NCBI RefSeq assembly: GCF_028595265.1
Contig: NZ_JAQQXP010000003.1
Span: forward strand, 248,001-312,000
Direction of reading: 5' to 3'
Source: Alteromonas gilva
GTDB taxonomy: Bacteria > Pseudomonadota > Gammaproteobacteria > Enterobacterales > Alteromonadaceae
Length of the DNA: 64,000 bases
Below, piece by piece: positions 38,566 to 48,138 of the stretch; positions within the stretch are counted from its first letter, which is position 1; each line of letters begins with the position of its first letter. The notes under the pieces are model-generated. The model did no database searches, was not told the DNA's origin, and was given only the letters and a program-made list of their open reading frames with translations. A program made the translations under genes and the position numbers.

Positions 38566-38949
38566 ATGACCATATTTATACTGTGCTTACTGCTCGTTTG
38601 CGTAATGCCGTTTCTGGCTAAGATCCCCCTTGCCTGGGCAATGCAACAACAAGACGGGTATGATAACCACCATCCGCGTGCGCAGCAGCAGGCGCTGACA
38701 GGCTTCGGCGCCCGCGCGAATGCTGCACATTATAACTGTTTTGAGGCTATCACCTATTTTGCGCCCGCGGCATTAACCGTGCTGGCACTGTCATCAATTG
38801 GCGCACTGCACATGTGGTTAGCGGTTGCCTTTGTTGTGCTCAGAGTGATTTATCTGTTTTGCTACTGGTATGACATCGACAAGGTACGTAGCCTTTGCTT
38901 TATTGGCGGGCTCGGCATTAGCGTAGCGCTGTTTTTATCGGTTTTGTAA
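38566..38949 (+). CDS. MAPEG family membrane protein
   Basis: 127 residues with four hydrophobic helices and the MAPEG-type motif region GFGARANAAHYNCFEAITYF after helix 1. Family members include glutathione-dependent microsomal transferases; bacterial substrates are not known. 34 bp after the DUF3833 gene, possibly the same transcript. Convergent with aceK with a 17-bp gap. Confidence 0.88.
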   Translation: MTIFILCLLLVCVMPFLAKIPLAWAMQQQDGYDNHHPRAQQQALTGFGARANAAHYNCFEAITYFAPAALTVLALSSIGALHMWLAVAFVVLRVIYLFCYWYDIDKVRSLCFIGGLGISVALFLSVL

Positions 38950-38966
38950 CAGCACGTTGGTAAATT

Positions 38967-40691
38967 TTAGTCTTCTCTGTGGTGACGAGGGAAACGCCGT
39001 GACCGGGGATAGGGGGTAAAGTTATGAATAGCGCCATTTGCCACTTTTTGTTGAGTGCGTTGCCAATACTCCGGTGTCATCAGATCACCATGGAGCGCTT
39101 TCAGCATTGCCTTAAACGGGCGCTTACCCACTATGAAGTGTTCAAACTGTTCGGGGAATACGTCATTGGGTGCCACCGACAGAGTATCTAAGGCATAGGG
39201 GTCATCGCTCACCGGCAACCGACGGAAGTGACGTTCGTGCATCAGGCAGATTTCATCGTAATCATAAAAAATAACGCGGCCGTTGCGGGTAATACCAAAG
39301 TTTTTATGCAGCATGTCGCCGGGAAAAATATTCGCCAGTGCAATTTGTTTAATACAGGTACCTAAATCGTCGATAGCGTCCTGCAGTTTTTGCGGATCGG
39401 TCTCCTGCTGTAGGAAGATATTCAGCGGTGTCATTTTCCGCTCAATGTAGAGGTGTTTGATAATCAGCTCGTCGGCGGTTAGCTCAATACTGCTCGCGCA
39501 GGTTTCCTGCAGCTCATTGAGCAATTCGCTGCCAACGCGCGCAAGCGGCAGGCGAAAATTAACATATTCATGGGTGTCTGCCATACGGCCAACGCGGTCT
39601 GACATCTTAACCAGCTTGTAGCGGTCAACCACGTGTTCGCGGGTTATTTTTTTGCTCTCGCCAAATTCGTCTTTAATGATCTTAAACACCACCCCATAAG
39701 ATGGCAGGTGAAATACCATCATGACTAAACCGCGGATCCCCGGTGCGACTTCAAACATATCGTCAGACTGAGCCAGGTGGGTTAAAAAGTTACGATAAAA
39801 CGCCGTTTTGCCGTGTTTGTAGTGGCCCAGCGCTATAAACAGTTCAAACACTTTTTTGTTAGGCATTAGTTCATGTAAAAACGCCACCAGTTCGCTGGGA
39901 TACTGGGTGTCGGTCATAAAGTAACTGCGCGCAAAGCCAAAAATAATACTCAGATCATGGCGTTGGGTGAGCAATGCATCTACAAACAACTGATGTGTGT
40001 CGTTGGTATGTAATGCAATGACGAAAGGCAGCGTACGGGTTGGCATACAGATCCGCCCAATCAGGTATGCTGCCTGACCACGGTAGAATACTGATTTGAG
40101 CATTTCAACGGCGGCAACACTGGCCAGTGCAGAGTTGCTCAGACGCTGTCGCAAGGCCTTGTCCAAGCGCTGCATATCCCGCTCGCGATCTTCAAAGTCA
40201 ATTTTGAAGCGGTAGCAGGAAAATATGGACTCGTACATTTCCCTCACGGTGGTTGTGGTGTCAAAACTGTGGATCACTTTGTGGCGATCCTGACCTGCCA
40301 GAAAACAGCGGCTGGAGAGCACAAACATGACATCATTGTTGATGGACTTATGCCGAAAAACCTTACCTATTACCGAATTGTAAAACGTCTCAGCCAGTTC
40401 GTACTGGGGGTGGTTTTCAATAAGTGCCGCATACGCTTTTTTAAGCTGGTGCCAGAAATCGGCATCGTTGCGGTGTACCATAATTTGTTCGTAGAGTTCG
40501 GCAACGGCGTCTGCAAGGCTTTGTTCATACAACGTAATGCGCTCTTTTGAGGCTGCCAGTACGTGTTGCCACTGACCCTTTTCAAACCGCTCCTTGGCAC
40601 CCCGGGTAACACGGCTAAACCAACGATAATTTTTGTCAAAGCTGATCATTATCTGGTAGGCCATTTTTTTTACTTGTGCCTGGTCTGCCAC
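38967..40691 (-). CDS. aceK: Isocitrate dehydrogenase kinase/phosphatase
   Basis: 574 residues, full length for AceK. ATP-binding and catalytic region shows GIRGLVMMVFHLPSYGVVFK, and MLHKNFGITRNGRVIFYDYDEICLM contains the conserved Asp residues of the kinase fold. The bifunctional enzyme controls ICDH by phosphorylation, diverting isocitrate to the glyoxylate shunt. GTG start at 40691 with AGGG upstream. aceBA are not adjacent. Confidence 0.96.
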   Translation of the reverse strand: MADQAQVKKMAYQIMISFDKNYRWFSRVTRGAKERFEKGQWQHVLAASKERITLYEQSLADAVAELYEQIMVHRNDADFWHQLKKAYAALIENHPQYELAETFYNSVIGKVFRHKSINNDVMFVLSSRCFLAGQDRHKVIHSFDTTTTVREMYESIFSCYRFKIDFEDRERDMQRLDKALRQRLSNSALASVAAVEMLKSVFYRGQAAYLIGRICMPTRTLPFVIALHTNDTHQLFVDALLTQRHDLSIIFGFARSYFMTDTQYPSELVAFLHELMPNKKVFELFIALGHYKHGKTAFYRNFLTHLAQSDDMFEVAPGIRGLVMMVFHLPSYGVVFKIIKDEFGESKKITREHVVDRYKLVKMSDRVGRMADTHEYVNFRLPLARVGSELLNELQETCASSIELTADELIIKHLYIERKMTPLNIFLQQETDPQKLQDAIDDLGTCIKQIALANIFPGDMLHKNFGITRNGRVIFYDYDEICLMHERHFRRLPVSDDPYALDTLSVAPNDVFPEQFEHFIVGKRPFKAMLKALHGDLMTPEYWQRTQQKVANGAIHNFTPYPRSRRFPRHHRED

Positions 40692-40833
40692 GGTATTAAC
40701 CCTGTTCTTTGCTCGTGCTAATACGATAGCACAGACGAATCTGCGCGCTAGGCAGTTTGCCGTGACATTGACATAAATCAGTATGAATGATCGTGCTCTG
40801 GCTTACACTCAGCACGGTACACAGGAGGAACAC

Positions 40834-41214
40834 ATGAACAAAGTAGCACACGGTATATCAATTGGTATTGAGCGAATCGATAACACTTTATATGTGTCGA
40901 TGAAGGCCATCGGTAAACTGACCCACCGCGACTATGAAGCCTTCACCCCCCTGCTGGAGGGGGCTCTGGCGAGTATCGCATCACCGCAAATCAGGCTGCT
41001 ATTTGATGCCACCGAGTTTACCGGCTGGGAAATGCGAGCGGCCTGGGATGACTTCAAAATAGGTTTGCGTCACGGCAGCGAATTCAGCAAGGTAGCGATA
41101 GTCGGCCAGGAAAACTGGCAGGCGCTGATGGCCGCCATTGGCAACTGGTTTGTCAGTGGTGAAGTTGTTTTCTTTACCGACACCCAGTTGGCACTTAACT
41201 GGTTGTGTGAATAA
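40834..41214 (+). CDS. SpoIIAA-like protein
   Basis: 126 residues. ATG 40834 has AGGAGG five bases upstream, which decides the start over the ATG at 40783. The sequence matches the SpoIIAA-like (STAS-related, lipid-binding type) family: ERIDNTLYVSMKAIGKLTHRDYE, IRLLFDATEFTGWEMRAAWDD, KVAIVGQENWQALMA and a terminal FFTDTQLALNWL. It probably acts as a small cytosolic or membrane-peripheral sensor or binding protein; partner unknown. Confidence 0.85.
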   Translation: MNKVAHGISIGIERIDNTLYVSMKAIGKLTHRDYEAFTPLLEGALASIASPQIRLLFDATEFTGWEMRAAWDDFKIGLRHGSEFSKVAIVGQENWQALMAAIGNWFVSGEVVFFTDTQLALNWLCE

Positions 41215-41456
41215 TCTGACAGCCTGGTTGCAGTGATGCCTGTAGCTAAGGGTAATCGATGCCCCGACGCGGGCAACACACGCGCGTGGGTGGCCAGTAT
41301 ATTACCGGGCCTGACGGCGCACCGCGCCTTTTACCGTTAAGTTGTGCAAATTAATTGTATTCGCTGCTGATTTTTCGGCAGAATAGCGACAAATTATAAT
41401 AGTGACCGTGAGGTGAGCGACTCACCCTGCGAGCAATCATCATCATGAGGGAAACA

Positions 41457-41975
41457 ATGGCGTCGCCGAAATTTCACAATACGTTAAGACAATATCACCG
41501 GTGGGTGGGTTTTTTTCTGGCCGGTATTATGGCTGTTTATGCACTAAGTGGTGTATTGCTCATTTTTCGTAAAACCGATTTTCTGAAGTTTGAACAGGCG
41601 TCATACCGTCAGTTGGAATCCGGACTGAGCGGCAAAGCCCTGGGCGAACAGCTGCGAATTCGGGGCTTTGAAGTGGAAGAGGACACCGACGGAGTGATTA
41701 CTTTCGCCCAGGGCCGCTACAACAAGCAAAGTGGCGAAGCGATGGTGCTTAACAAGGATTATCCGTTTCCATTAAATAGAATGGTTAAGTTACACAAAGC
41801 CACTACCAGTAGTCCGTTGTTTATTATGAATATCGCCTTTGGCGTAGGCTTGTTATTCTTTGTTGTGTCTGCCTTTTTAATGTTTTTACCCCGTGCTTTA
41901 CCGTTTAAAAACGGCCTTAAAATAGCGGGGGTAGGGTTTGTGTTTGCGGTACTGGTCGTGTTGTTCGGCAGTTAA
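41457..41975 (+). CDS. PepSY-associated membrane protein
   Basis: 172 residues. ATG 41457 lies after AGGGAA and is preferred to ATG 41445. Helix 1 (RWVGFFLAGIMAVYALSGVLL), a periplasmic PepSY-like domain (about 45-105) and two C-terminal helices (about 113-137, 145-170) give a reduced version of the PepSY_TM proteins often linked to iron reduction or siderophore uptake. Stand-alone here. Confidence 0.8.
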   Translation: MASPKFHNTLRQYHRWVGFFLAGIMAVYALSGVLLIFRKTDFLKFEQASYRQLESGLSGKALGEQLRIRGFEVEEDTDGVITFAQGRYNKQSGEAMVLNKDYPFPLNRMVKLHKATTSSPLFIMNIAFGVGLLFFVVSAFLMFLPRALPFKNGLKIAGVGFVFAVLVVLFGS

Positions 41976-42182
41976 GCGCATGTTGCCTGGCCCCGGCTTA
42001 ATTGTGGTGCGATTGATGAATAGCGAATCCTGCAACACTCTATGGGGCTGTTGTACCCAGAAGTATCAATGGCAAAGATGGCGCTGGAAGTAGCGGCCTT
42101 TGTCGTGATATTATGCGCGACCAAAATAAAGATTCCCGCCCGTAGATGGCAAGGGAACGGTCTTAAAATTGTGCAATGGCTG

Positions 42183-42211
42183 TTGACATATAGACGTCTA
42201 TACGGCAAATT
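42183..42211 (+). promoter_or_regulatory. Predicted thr operon promoter overlapped by met boxes
   Basis: TTGACA (42183-42188) is a perfect -35; the -10 17 bases later (CAAATT) is weak. Between them lies AGACGTCT (42192-42199), identical to the MetJ consensus met box and embedded in the 14-bp palindrome TATAGACGTCTATA. Flanking 8-mers TGACATAT (42184-42191) and ATACGGCA (42200-42207) each match 5 of 8, as expected for tandem met boxes. Confidence 0.65.
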
Positions 42212-42217
42212 GACCAC

Positions 42218-42283
42218 ATGAAGACGATAATGAGCACCACCGGCATGATTATTACCACCTCTTTGAGGGCGGTCGCTGGCTAG
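42218..42283 (+). CDS. thrL: thr operon leader peptide
   Basis: A 21-residue ORF rich in threonine and isoleucine (MKTIMSTTGMIITTSLRA at its start) directly before a hairpin terminator and thrA. Ribosome stalling at the Thr/Ile codons when charged tRNAs are scarce would expose AGGGCGG (42266-42272), which can pair perfectly with CCGCCCT (42312-42318) and prevent terminator formation. The ribosome binding site is weak; an internal ATG (Met5) is a possible alternative. Same logic as E. coli thrL. Confidence 0.85.
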   Translation: MKTIMSTTGMIITTSLRAVAG

Positions 42284-42310
42284 TGCGCGTAAGCAAACAG
42301 ACATCGAAAG

Positions 42311-42339
42311 CCCGCCCTGACAAGAGCGGGTTTTTTTTT
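42311..42339 (+). terminator. thr attenuator (Rho-independent)
   Basis: CCCGC (42311-42315) pairs with GCGGG (42326-42330), extended inward by two pairs past a mismatch, followed by nine T residues. Its 5' arm overlaps the antiterminator target at 42312-42318. Confidence 0.88.
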
Positions 42340-42395
42340 GCGATAAAAAAACGAGGGGCGGTTAGCCCACAACCAATGCAGTCAAGGAGCATTCA

Positions 42396-44861
42396 ATGAA
42401 AGTCTTAAAGTTTGGTGGTTCATCTCTGGCCGATGCACAGCGTTATTTGCGAGTGACTGAGATTAGCCTGACGACCCACCAGGCAAACGGCGCCGCTGTT
42501 GTGTTGTCGGCTCCGAAAGGCGTGACGAACGCGTTGGGCGAACTGTGTGAACAAGCGGCTGCAGGTGAAGATTACCTGCCGTTGTTCGAACAGTTAAATG
42601 ACAAACTGACCGGCATTGCCAGCGAATTAAATTCTCAGCTTGAAGGCTTTGCCTATGAGCCTCTCAGCCAGTTTATTGATACCCGCTTAGCCGATCTTAA
42701 AAAGCAATTGCAGGGCATTGCGTTACTGGGGTGCTCTCCTGATCCCGTGACAGCCGGTATTATGAGCCTGGGCGAATATGTCAGCGTTAACTTGTTCAGT
42801 GCTATTTTAACTGCAAAAGGAATCGCTAATCAGGTGCTCGACCCCGTCGACTACGTGATTGCCGATGGCAACTATCTCGACAGTATTGCCGATGTAGCCT
42901 TAAGTAAGGCGAACTTCAGCGAAGTGGTCACTGACGGCAGTGCATTATTGATTATGCCAGGCTTTGTGGCGGCCAACGAACTGGGCGAAAAAGTCACCCT
43001 GGGCCGCAATGGGTCAGATTACTCTGCGGCCATCCTCGCGGCCTGTATAGATGCAGAGTGCTGTGAAATATGGACCGATGTGGATGGTGTGTATAACGCC
43101 GATCCAAATCAGGTTGAAGGCGCTGTATTACTCGACAAACTAACCTACCAGGAAGCCATGGAGTTGTCCTATTTCGGGGCGAAAGTATTGCACCCGAAAA
43201 CCATCGGCCCCATTGCGCAGCATCATATTCCGTGCTTAATTCGTAACACCTTAAATCCCAGTGCGCCGGGCACATTAATCAGTAATGAAGCCAGTACTAC
43301 CTGGACCAGTGTTAAAGGTATTTCGCAGCTCGATAACATTACCATGTTCAATGTTGCCGGACCGGGAATGAAAGGCATGGTGGGCATGGCCAGTCGCGTT
43401 TTTGAAGTCATGTCCAATGCGCATATATCGATTAGCCTGATCACTCAGTCAAGCTCTGAATACTCCATTAGTTTTTGTATATCCAGCAAAGACGCTTCGC
43501 GCGCCCTGACATTACTTGAAGATGCCTTTGTATTAGAACTTCAGAATCAGTTGCTTGACCCGATTGAAGTTCGCCACGAACTCGCCATCGTGACCCTGGT
43601 AGGGGATGGCATGCGCCACACCAAAGGGTTGGCAGCGCGCTTCTTCAACTCGCTGGCGCAGGCGCGGGTGAATAATATTGCAATCGCGCAGGGCTCATCA
43701 GAGCGGTCTATTTCGACTGTGATAGAAGCCAAACGCGCTAAAAAAGCGGTTAAGGTTATTCACCAGAACTTCTTCTCTGATTTGCATACCATCGACATTT
43801 TCCTGGTCGGTTGTGGTGTGGTAGGCGCTGAGTTACTGGCGCAAATAGCCAAGCAGCAGCCAACCTTGTTAGCACGCAATATTCAGGTGCGGGTCTACGG
43901 TATTGCGAACAGCCGTAAATTATTACTCGACGCTCAGGGTGTTGACGTTGATGGTGACTGGAAGTCGCTGCTGGCTGAGGCTAACGAAACGTTTTCTGTT
44001 GAGCGCTTAAATGAATTTGTGAACAGCAATGCACTGGTTAACCCGGTGATTGTCGACTGTACCAGCAACGCCAGTATCGCCAGCCAGTATGTGGACATGA
44101 TGGAGAACGGCTTCCACGTGGTAACACCCAATAAAAAAGCTAATACCGACAGCCTGGCCTATTACAAAAAGTTGCGAAAAACGGCGCTGCAAACCAATCG
44201 TCAGTATTTGTATGAGACCACCGTTGGTGCTGGCTTACCGGTTATTGATAACCTGCAAAAGCTATTTATTGCAGGCGACGTACTGCATCGTTTTGAAGGT
44301 ATCTTGTCGGGCAGCTTGTCGTATGTGTTTGGTAAGCTTGAAGAAGGGCTGTCATTATCAGAGGCCACCAATACGGCCAAGAAAAACGGCTTTACAGAGC
44401 CAGATCCGCGCGATGATTTAAGCGGTATGGACGTGGCAAGAAAGCTACTAATTATGGCCCGCGAGGCGGATCTAGAGTTAGAGCTTGATGATATCGAGAT
44501 CGAATCCGTTCTGCCTGCAGGGTTTGCCGAAGACTGTGATGTTGCCAGTTTTATGGAGCAATTGCCTCAACTGGATGATGATTTTGCAGCCCGTGTTGAA
44601 AGTGCTGCCGCAGAAGGTAAAGTATTACGCTACATTGGTGCCATTGAAGGCGATAAGTGTAAAGTCACCATCCAGGCTGTGCCTAAGTCGCACCCGTTAG
44701 CGGCGGTAAAAGACGGTGAAAATGCGCTGGCGATTCATAGTGATTACTATACGCCTATCCCTTATGTAATTCGTGGTTATGGTGCTGGCGCTACCGTAAC
44801 GGCCGCAGGCGTGTTTGCAGATATTCTGCGTACCATGCCCTGGAAGCAAAACGTGCATTAA
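42396..44861 (+). CDS. thrA: Bifunctional aspartokinase I/homoserine dehydrogenase I
   Basis: 821 residues. N-terminal aspartokinase (MKVLKFGGSSLADAQR; GRNGSDYSAAILAA), central ACT regulatory pair (about 315-460), and C-terminal homoserine dehydrogenase beginning IFLVGCGVVGAELLAQI with the catalytic TTVGAGLPVI and LSGSLSYVFGKLEEG. It catalyses the first and third steps of the route from aspartate to homoserine. AAGGAG precedes the ATG. First structural gene of thrLABC; homoserine is also the precursor of methionine. Confidence 0.98.
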   Translation: MKVLKFGGSSLADAQRYLRVTEISLTTHQANGAAVVLSAPKGVTNALGELCEQAAAGEDYLPLFEQLNDKLTGIASELNSQLEGFAYEPLSQFIDTRLADLKKQLQGIALLGCSPDPVTAGIMSLGEYVSVNLFSAILTAKGIANQVLDPVDYVIADGNYLDSIADVALSKANFSEVVTDGSALLIMPGFVAANELGEKVTLGRNGSDYSAAILAACIDAECCEIWTDVDGVYNADPNQVEGAVLLDKLTYQEAMELSYFGAKVLHPKTIGPIAQHHIPCLIRNTLNPSAPGTLISNEASTTWTSVKGISQLDNITMFNVAGPGMKGMVGMASRVFEVMSNAHISISLITQSSSEYSISFCISSKDASRALTLLEDAFVLELQNQLLDPIEVRHELAIVTLVGDGMRHTKGLAARFFNSLAQARVNNIAIAQGSSERSISTVIEAKRAKKAVKVIHQNFFSDLHTIDIFLVGCGVVGAELLAQIAKQQPTLLARNIQVRVYGIANSRKLLLDAQGVDVDGDWKSLLAEANETFSVERLNEFVNSNALVNPVIVDCTSNASIASQYVDMMENGFHVVTPNKKANTDSLAYYKKLRKTALQTNRQYLYETTVGAGLPVIDNLQKLFIAGDVLHRFEGILSGSLSYVFGKLEEGLSLSEATNTAKKNGFTEPDPRDDLSGMDVARKLLIMAREADLELELDDIEIESVLPAGFAEDCDVASFMEQLPQLDDDFAARVESAAAEGKVLRYIGAIEGDKCKVTIQAVPKSHPLAAVKDGENALAIHSDYYTPIPYVIRGYGAGATVTAAGVFADILRTMPWKQNVH

Positions 44862-44882
44862 ACCGGTTCAGAGATTAGATAA

Positions 44883-45839
44883 ATGAAAACAACCAGAGCA
44901 TATGCACCCGCATCAATTGGCAATATCAGCCTCGGTTTTGATGTGCTGGGCGCAGCCCTACAACCCCTGGATGGCAGTTTGCTGGGGGACGAAGTCATTA
45001 TCAGCGATGCTGATGAATTTGGTTTAACGGTAGCCGGCGTTTTTGCCCATAAGCTACCGGCCAATCCCGACGAAAACATCGTTACCGATTGCTATCGCTA
45101 TTTTTCCAAAGCGATGCTGGCGAAAGGGCTTAACATCACGCCCATCCATATTACATTATTAAAGTCACTGCCGATTGGCAGTGGTCTTGGCTCAAGCGCC
45201 AGCTCTATTGTGGCGGCGTTTCACGGCTTAAATGAGCACTTTGGTCAGCCCTTTGATCAGACCACCATGCTGACTATGATGGGCGAGCTGGAAGGGCAGA
45301 TAAGTGGCAGTATTCACTATGATAATGTGGCGCCCTGTTACCTTGGTGGTATGACGTTGATGACTGGCCAGGACGATCCGGTTACTGTCTCGTTACCGGT
45401 GGTGAAAAGCTGGTACTGGGTAACCTGTTATTCTGGGATCAGTGTGTCGACCTCAGCGGCACGGAATATATTGCCCAATGCTGTGCCACTCAAAGATACC
45501 CTCACCTTTGGTCGTCAGTTAGGCATATTTGTACATGCCCTGCATACGGATGACTACGCGATGGCTGCCAGTGTGATGCAGGACGTCATTGCCGAGCCTT
45601 ATCGTAAGTCGCTGTTGCCTGCGTTTGATGAAGCGCGCGATTACAGTATGGCAAACGGGGCGCTGGCGTTTGGTATTTCAGGCTCCGGGCCAACCGTGTT
45701 TGCGGTGTGTGATGACTACCGTCAGGCGAATGATATTTCAAACTGGCTGAGTGAACACTATATTCAAAATGAAGATGGATTTAGCCATGTATGCCGAATT
45801 CCCGCCCAAGGGGCCGGTTCTCAGCAGGAACAAGAGTAA
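44883..45839 (+). CDS. thrB: Homoserine kinase
   Basis: 318 residues, GHMP kinase fold. N-terminal APASIGNISLGFDVLGAAL, the ATP-binding LPIGSGLGSSASSIVAA and the C-terminal FGISGSGPTVFAVCDD are all intact. It phosphorylates homoserine for ThrC. 21 bp after thrA and 12 bp before thrC, within the operon. Confidence 0.97.
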   Translation: MKTTRAYAPASIGNISLGFDVLGAALQPLDGSLLGDEVIISDADEFGLTVAGVFAHKLPANPDENIVTDCYRYFSKAMLAKGLNITPIHITLLKSLPIGSGLGSSASSIVAAFHGLNEHFGQPFDQTTMLTMMGELEGQISGSIHYDNVAPCYLGGMTLMTGQDDPVTVSLPVVKSWYWVTCYSGISVSTSAARNILPNAVPLKDTLTFGRQLGIFVHALHTDDYAMAASVMQDVIAEPYRKSLLPAFDEARDYSMANGALAFGISGSGPTVFAVCDDYRQANDISNWLSEHYIQNEDGFSHVCRIPAQGAGSQQEQE

Positions 45840-45851
45840 GGTAGAAAATAC

Positions 45852-47141
45852 GTGCAATTGGTAAATTTAAAAGACGCAAGCGAACAGGTTTCCTTTGCGC
45901 AAGCGGTAAAACAAGGGCTCGGACGTAATCAGGGGTTGTTTTTTCCCACAGACATTCCCAAACTTGACAACATTGATGAGCTGTTGGCAATGCCGTTTGT
46001 GGAGCGCTCAACAGCCATTCTGTCGGCTTTTATTGGCGATGAGCTGGGCACCGAAACCGTTGCTGAGATTGTTAAAGAGGCCTTTACGTTTCCGGCCAAG
46101 GTTGAGCAGGTTAATGATAAAACCTTTTGTCTGGAGCTGTTTCATGGCCCGACACTGGCGTTCAAGGACTTTGGCGGACGCTTTATGGCCCAGTGCCTGG
46201 TACGCATCAGCGATGGCGCGCCAATCACCATTTTAACCGCGACCTCTGGCGACACCGGTGCGGCCGTGGCCCATGCCTTCCACGGATTGGATAACATCAA
46301 TGTAGTGATATTATTCCCGAAAGGGAAAATCAGCCAGTTACAGCAAAAACTGTTTACCACCCTTGGCGACAACATTCACACTGTGGCCATCGAAAGTGAC
46401 TTCGATGCGTGTCAGAGCATGGTAAAACAGGCGTTTGACGATGTTGATGTGCGTGAAGGGCTGCATTTAAACTCGGCAAACTCCATTAACATCAGTCGCT
46501 TATTGGCGCAGGTGTGTTACTACTTTGAAGCCGTTGCCCAATTACCGGCTGACAAGCGCGATAAAGCCGTATTTTCGGTGCCAAGTGGCAACTTTGGTAA
46601 CCTCACCGCGGGCATGATTGCCAAAGCTATGGGACTGCCGATTAAGCGTTTTATCGCTGCCACCAATCTTAACGACACCGTGCCCCGCTATCTTAAAACC
46701 GGCGAGTGGGCACCAAAGTCGACCATTGCCACCATGTCCAACGCTATGGATGTGAGCCAGCCGAACAACTGGCCGCGTATCGAAGCACTGGTAGAGCGCG
46801 GCTATATTGATAAATCAATATTACGTGGTGAGTCGGTTGATGAAGAGTATACCCAACTGGCCATGCGTCAGTTATTGAAAGAAGGTTATACCAGTGAGCC
46901 ACATGCTGCGATTGCGTTTCGTGCTGTCAGCCATGATTTGAAAGACGACGAAGTGGGGGTGTTTTTGGGCACTGCCCATCCGGCTAAGTTCAGAGAAACG
47001 GTGGAAAACGTGCTGGGAACGCCGTTGAATCTGCCTAAAGCGCTGGCCGACTGTGCCAATATGGATAGTCTGGAGACAGAGTTAGATGCCGACTACGCCA
47101 CCTTAAAAGCACACATGTTTGCGCAGTTGAAAGGCGAATAA
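45852..47141 (+). CDS. thrC: Threonine synthase
   Basis: 429 residues, fold type II PLP enzyme; PLP lysine is K105 in TLAFKDFGGRFM. The phosphate-binding loop PSGNFGNLTAG and the TATSGDTGAAVA motif follow. It converts O-phosphohomoserine to threonine. Start is GTG 45852. Only 3 bp separate its stop from ung. Confidence 0.97.
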   Translation: MQLVNLKDASEQVSFAQAVKQGLGRNQGLFFPTDIPKLDNIDELLAMPFVERSTAILSAFIGDELGTETVAEIVKEAFTFPAKVEQVNDKTFCLELFHGPTLAFKDFGGRFMAQCLVRISDGAPITILTATSGDTGAAVAHAFHGLDNINVVILFPKGKISQLQQKLFTTLGDNIHTVAIESDFDACQSMVKQAFDDVDVREGLHLNSANSINISRLLAQVCYYFEAVAQLPADKRDKAVFSVPSGNFGNLTAGMIAKAMGLPIKRFIAATNLNDTVPRYLKTGEWAPKSTIATMSNAMDVSQPNNWPRIEALVERGYIDKSILRGESVDEEYTQLAMRQLLKEGYTSEPHAAIAFRAVSHDLKDDEVGVFLGTAHPAKFRETVENVLGTPLNLPKALADCANMDSLETELDADYATLKAHMFAQLKGE

Positions 47142-47144
47142 ATA

Positions 47145-47804
47145 ATGGCTGACTGGCAGTCTGTGTTAGGCGCACAAAAAGAAGCCGACTATTTTGTGCA
47201 ACTGATGGCCAGAATTAAAGCCGAGCGGGAGGCGGGTAAAGTGATTTATCCGCCTCAGGCCGATGTGTTTAATGCCCTTAAACTGACACCACTGGCGTCG
47301 GTAAAGGTTGTGATACTTGGTCAGGATCCTTATCACGGGCCCGATCAGGCCCACGGTTTGTGCTTTTCGGTGCAACAGGGGGTAAAGACACCACCGTCGC
47401 TGGTTAACATTTACAAGGAGTTAGCCCAGGATATCCCAGACTTCACGGTTCCGTCTCACGGAAACCTGACAAGTTGGGCGGAGCAGGGGGTGTTACTGCT
47501 TAATACGGTTTTAACAGTTGAGCAGGGCGCAGCTCACAGCCATGCTAAATGGGGATGGCAGACATTCACCGACGCAGTCATTGATGCCGTCAACCAGCAT
47601 CAGCAAGGTGTGGTGTTTTTATTGTGGGGCAGCCATGCGCAAAAGAAAGGTCAGGCTATCGATACCGCGCGCCATCATGTGTTAACTGCACCGCATCCGT
47701 CGCCGTTATCGGCGCACCGCGGGTTTCTCGGCTGTCAGCATTTTAGTCGAACCAATGAGCTGCTGGTAGCGCAAAATAAATCACCTATAAACTGGCAGGT
47801 TTAA
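47145..47804 (+). CDS. ung: Uracil-DNA glycosylase
   Basis: 219 residues, usual family-1 UDG length. Catalytic water-activating Asp61 in GQDPYHGPDQAHGLCFS, and His184 in HPSPLSAHRGF of the minor-groove loop. It removes uracil from DNA. It sits 3 bp after thrC and may be transcribed with the thr operon, a curious link of repair to amino-acid supply that is probably only positional. Confidence 0.97.
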   Translation: MADWQSVLGAQKEADYFVQLMARIKAEREAGKVIYPPQADVFNALKLTPLASVKVVILGQDPYHGPDQAHGLCFSVQQGVKTPPSLVNIYKELAQDIPDFTVPSHGNLTSWAEQGVLLLNTVLTVEQGAAHSHAKWGWQTFTDAVIDAVNQHQQGVVFLLWGSHAQKKGQAIDTARHHVLTAPHPSPLSAHRGFLGCQHFSRTNELLVAQNKSPINWQV

Positions 47805-48138
47805 AGGTTTAACACGCCCGGTCTCGCCACTGATGGCCAATACACGCATGGTTACCAGGATAGCAGCGTTGGTCGGCGTGGAATTATGGGCTAAAGCTGC
47901 ACAACAACCCTTGCCGCAGCACATAGACGGCTCTCAACAGCAGGTTAGCATATCAACGATGCAGCACTAGCCCTCGCCTGATAGACAAATACCAATACAG
48001 ACACCCATTAATACTGCACCTACGGTAAGGCGAAGCTTGCTGTCACATACATTGGTTGCTGCTATGAACTCACGGCGCGCAGACCAACAAAGCGCTATTT
48101 CTTCAACAGACGCTGTTTTTCCTGTCGCTTAAACAAAA
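47805..48138. other. Intergenic region between ung and the DUF3545 gene
   Basis: 334 bp without a credible gene. A 45-codon plus-strand frame beginning at ATG 47833 has no ribosome binding site and no family character. No repeat or terminator stands out apart from the hairpin at 48139. Confidence 0.4.

Noticed and set aside
47833..47970. 45-codon frame after ung
   Set aside because: No ribosome binding site, no terminator, no family character.
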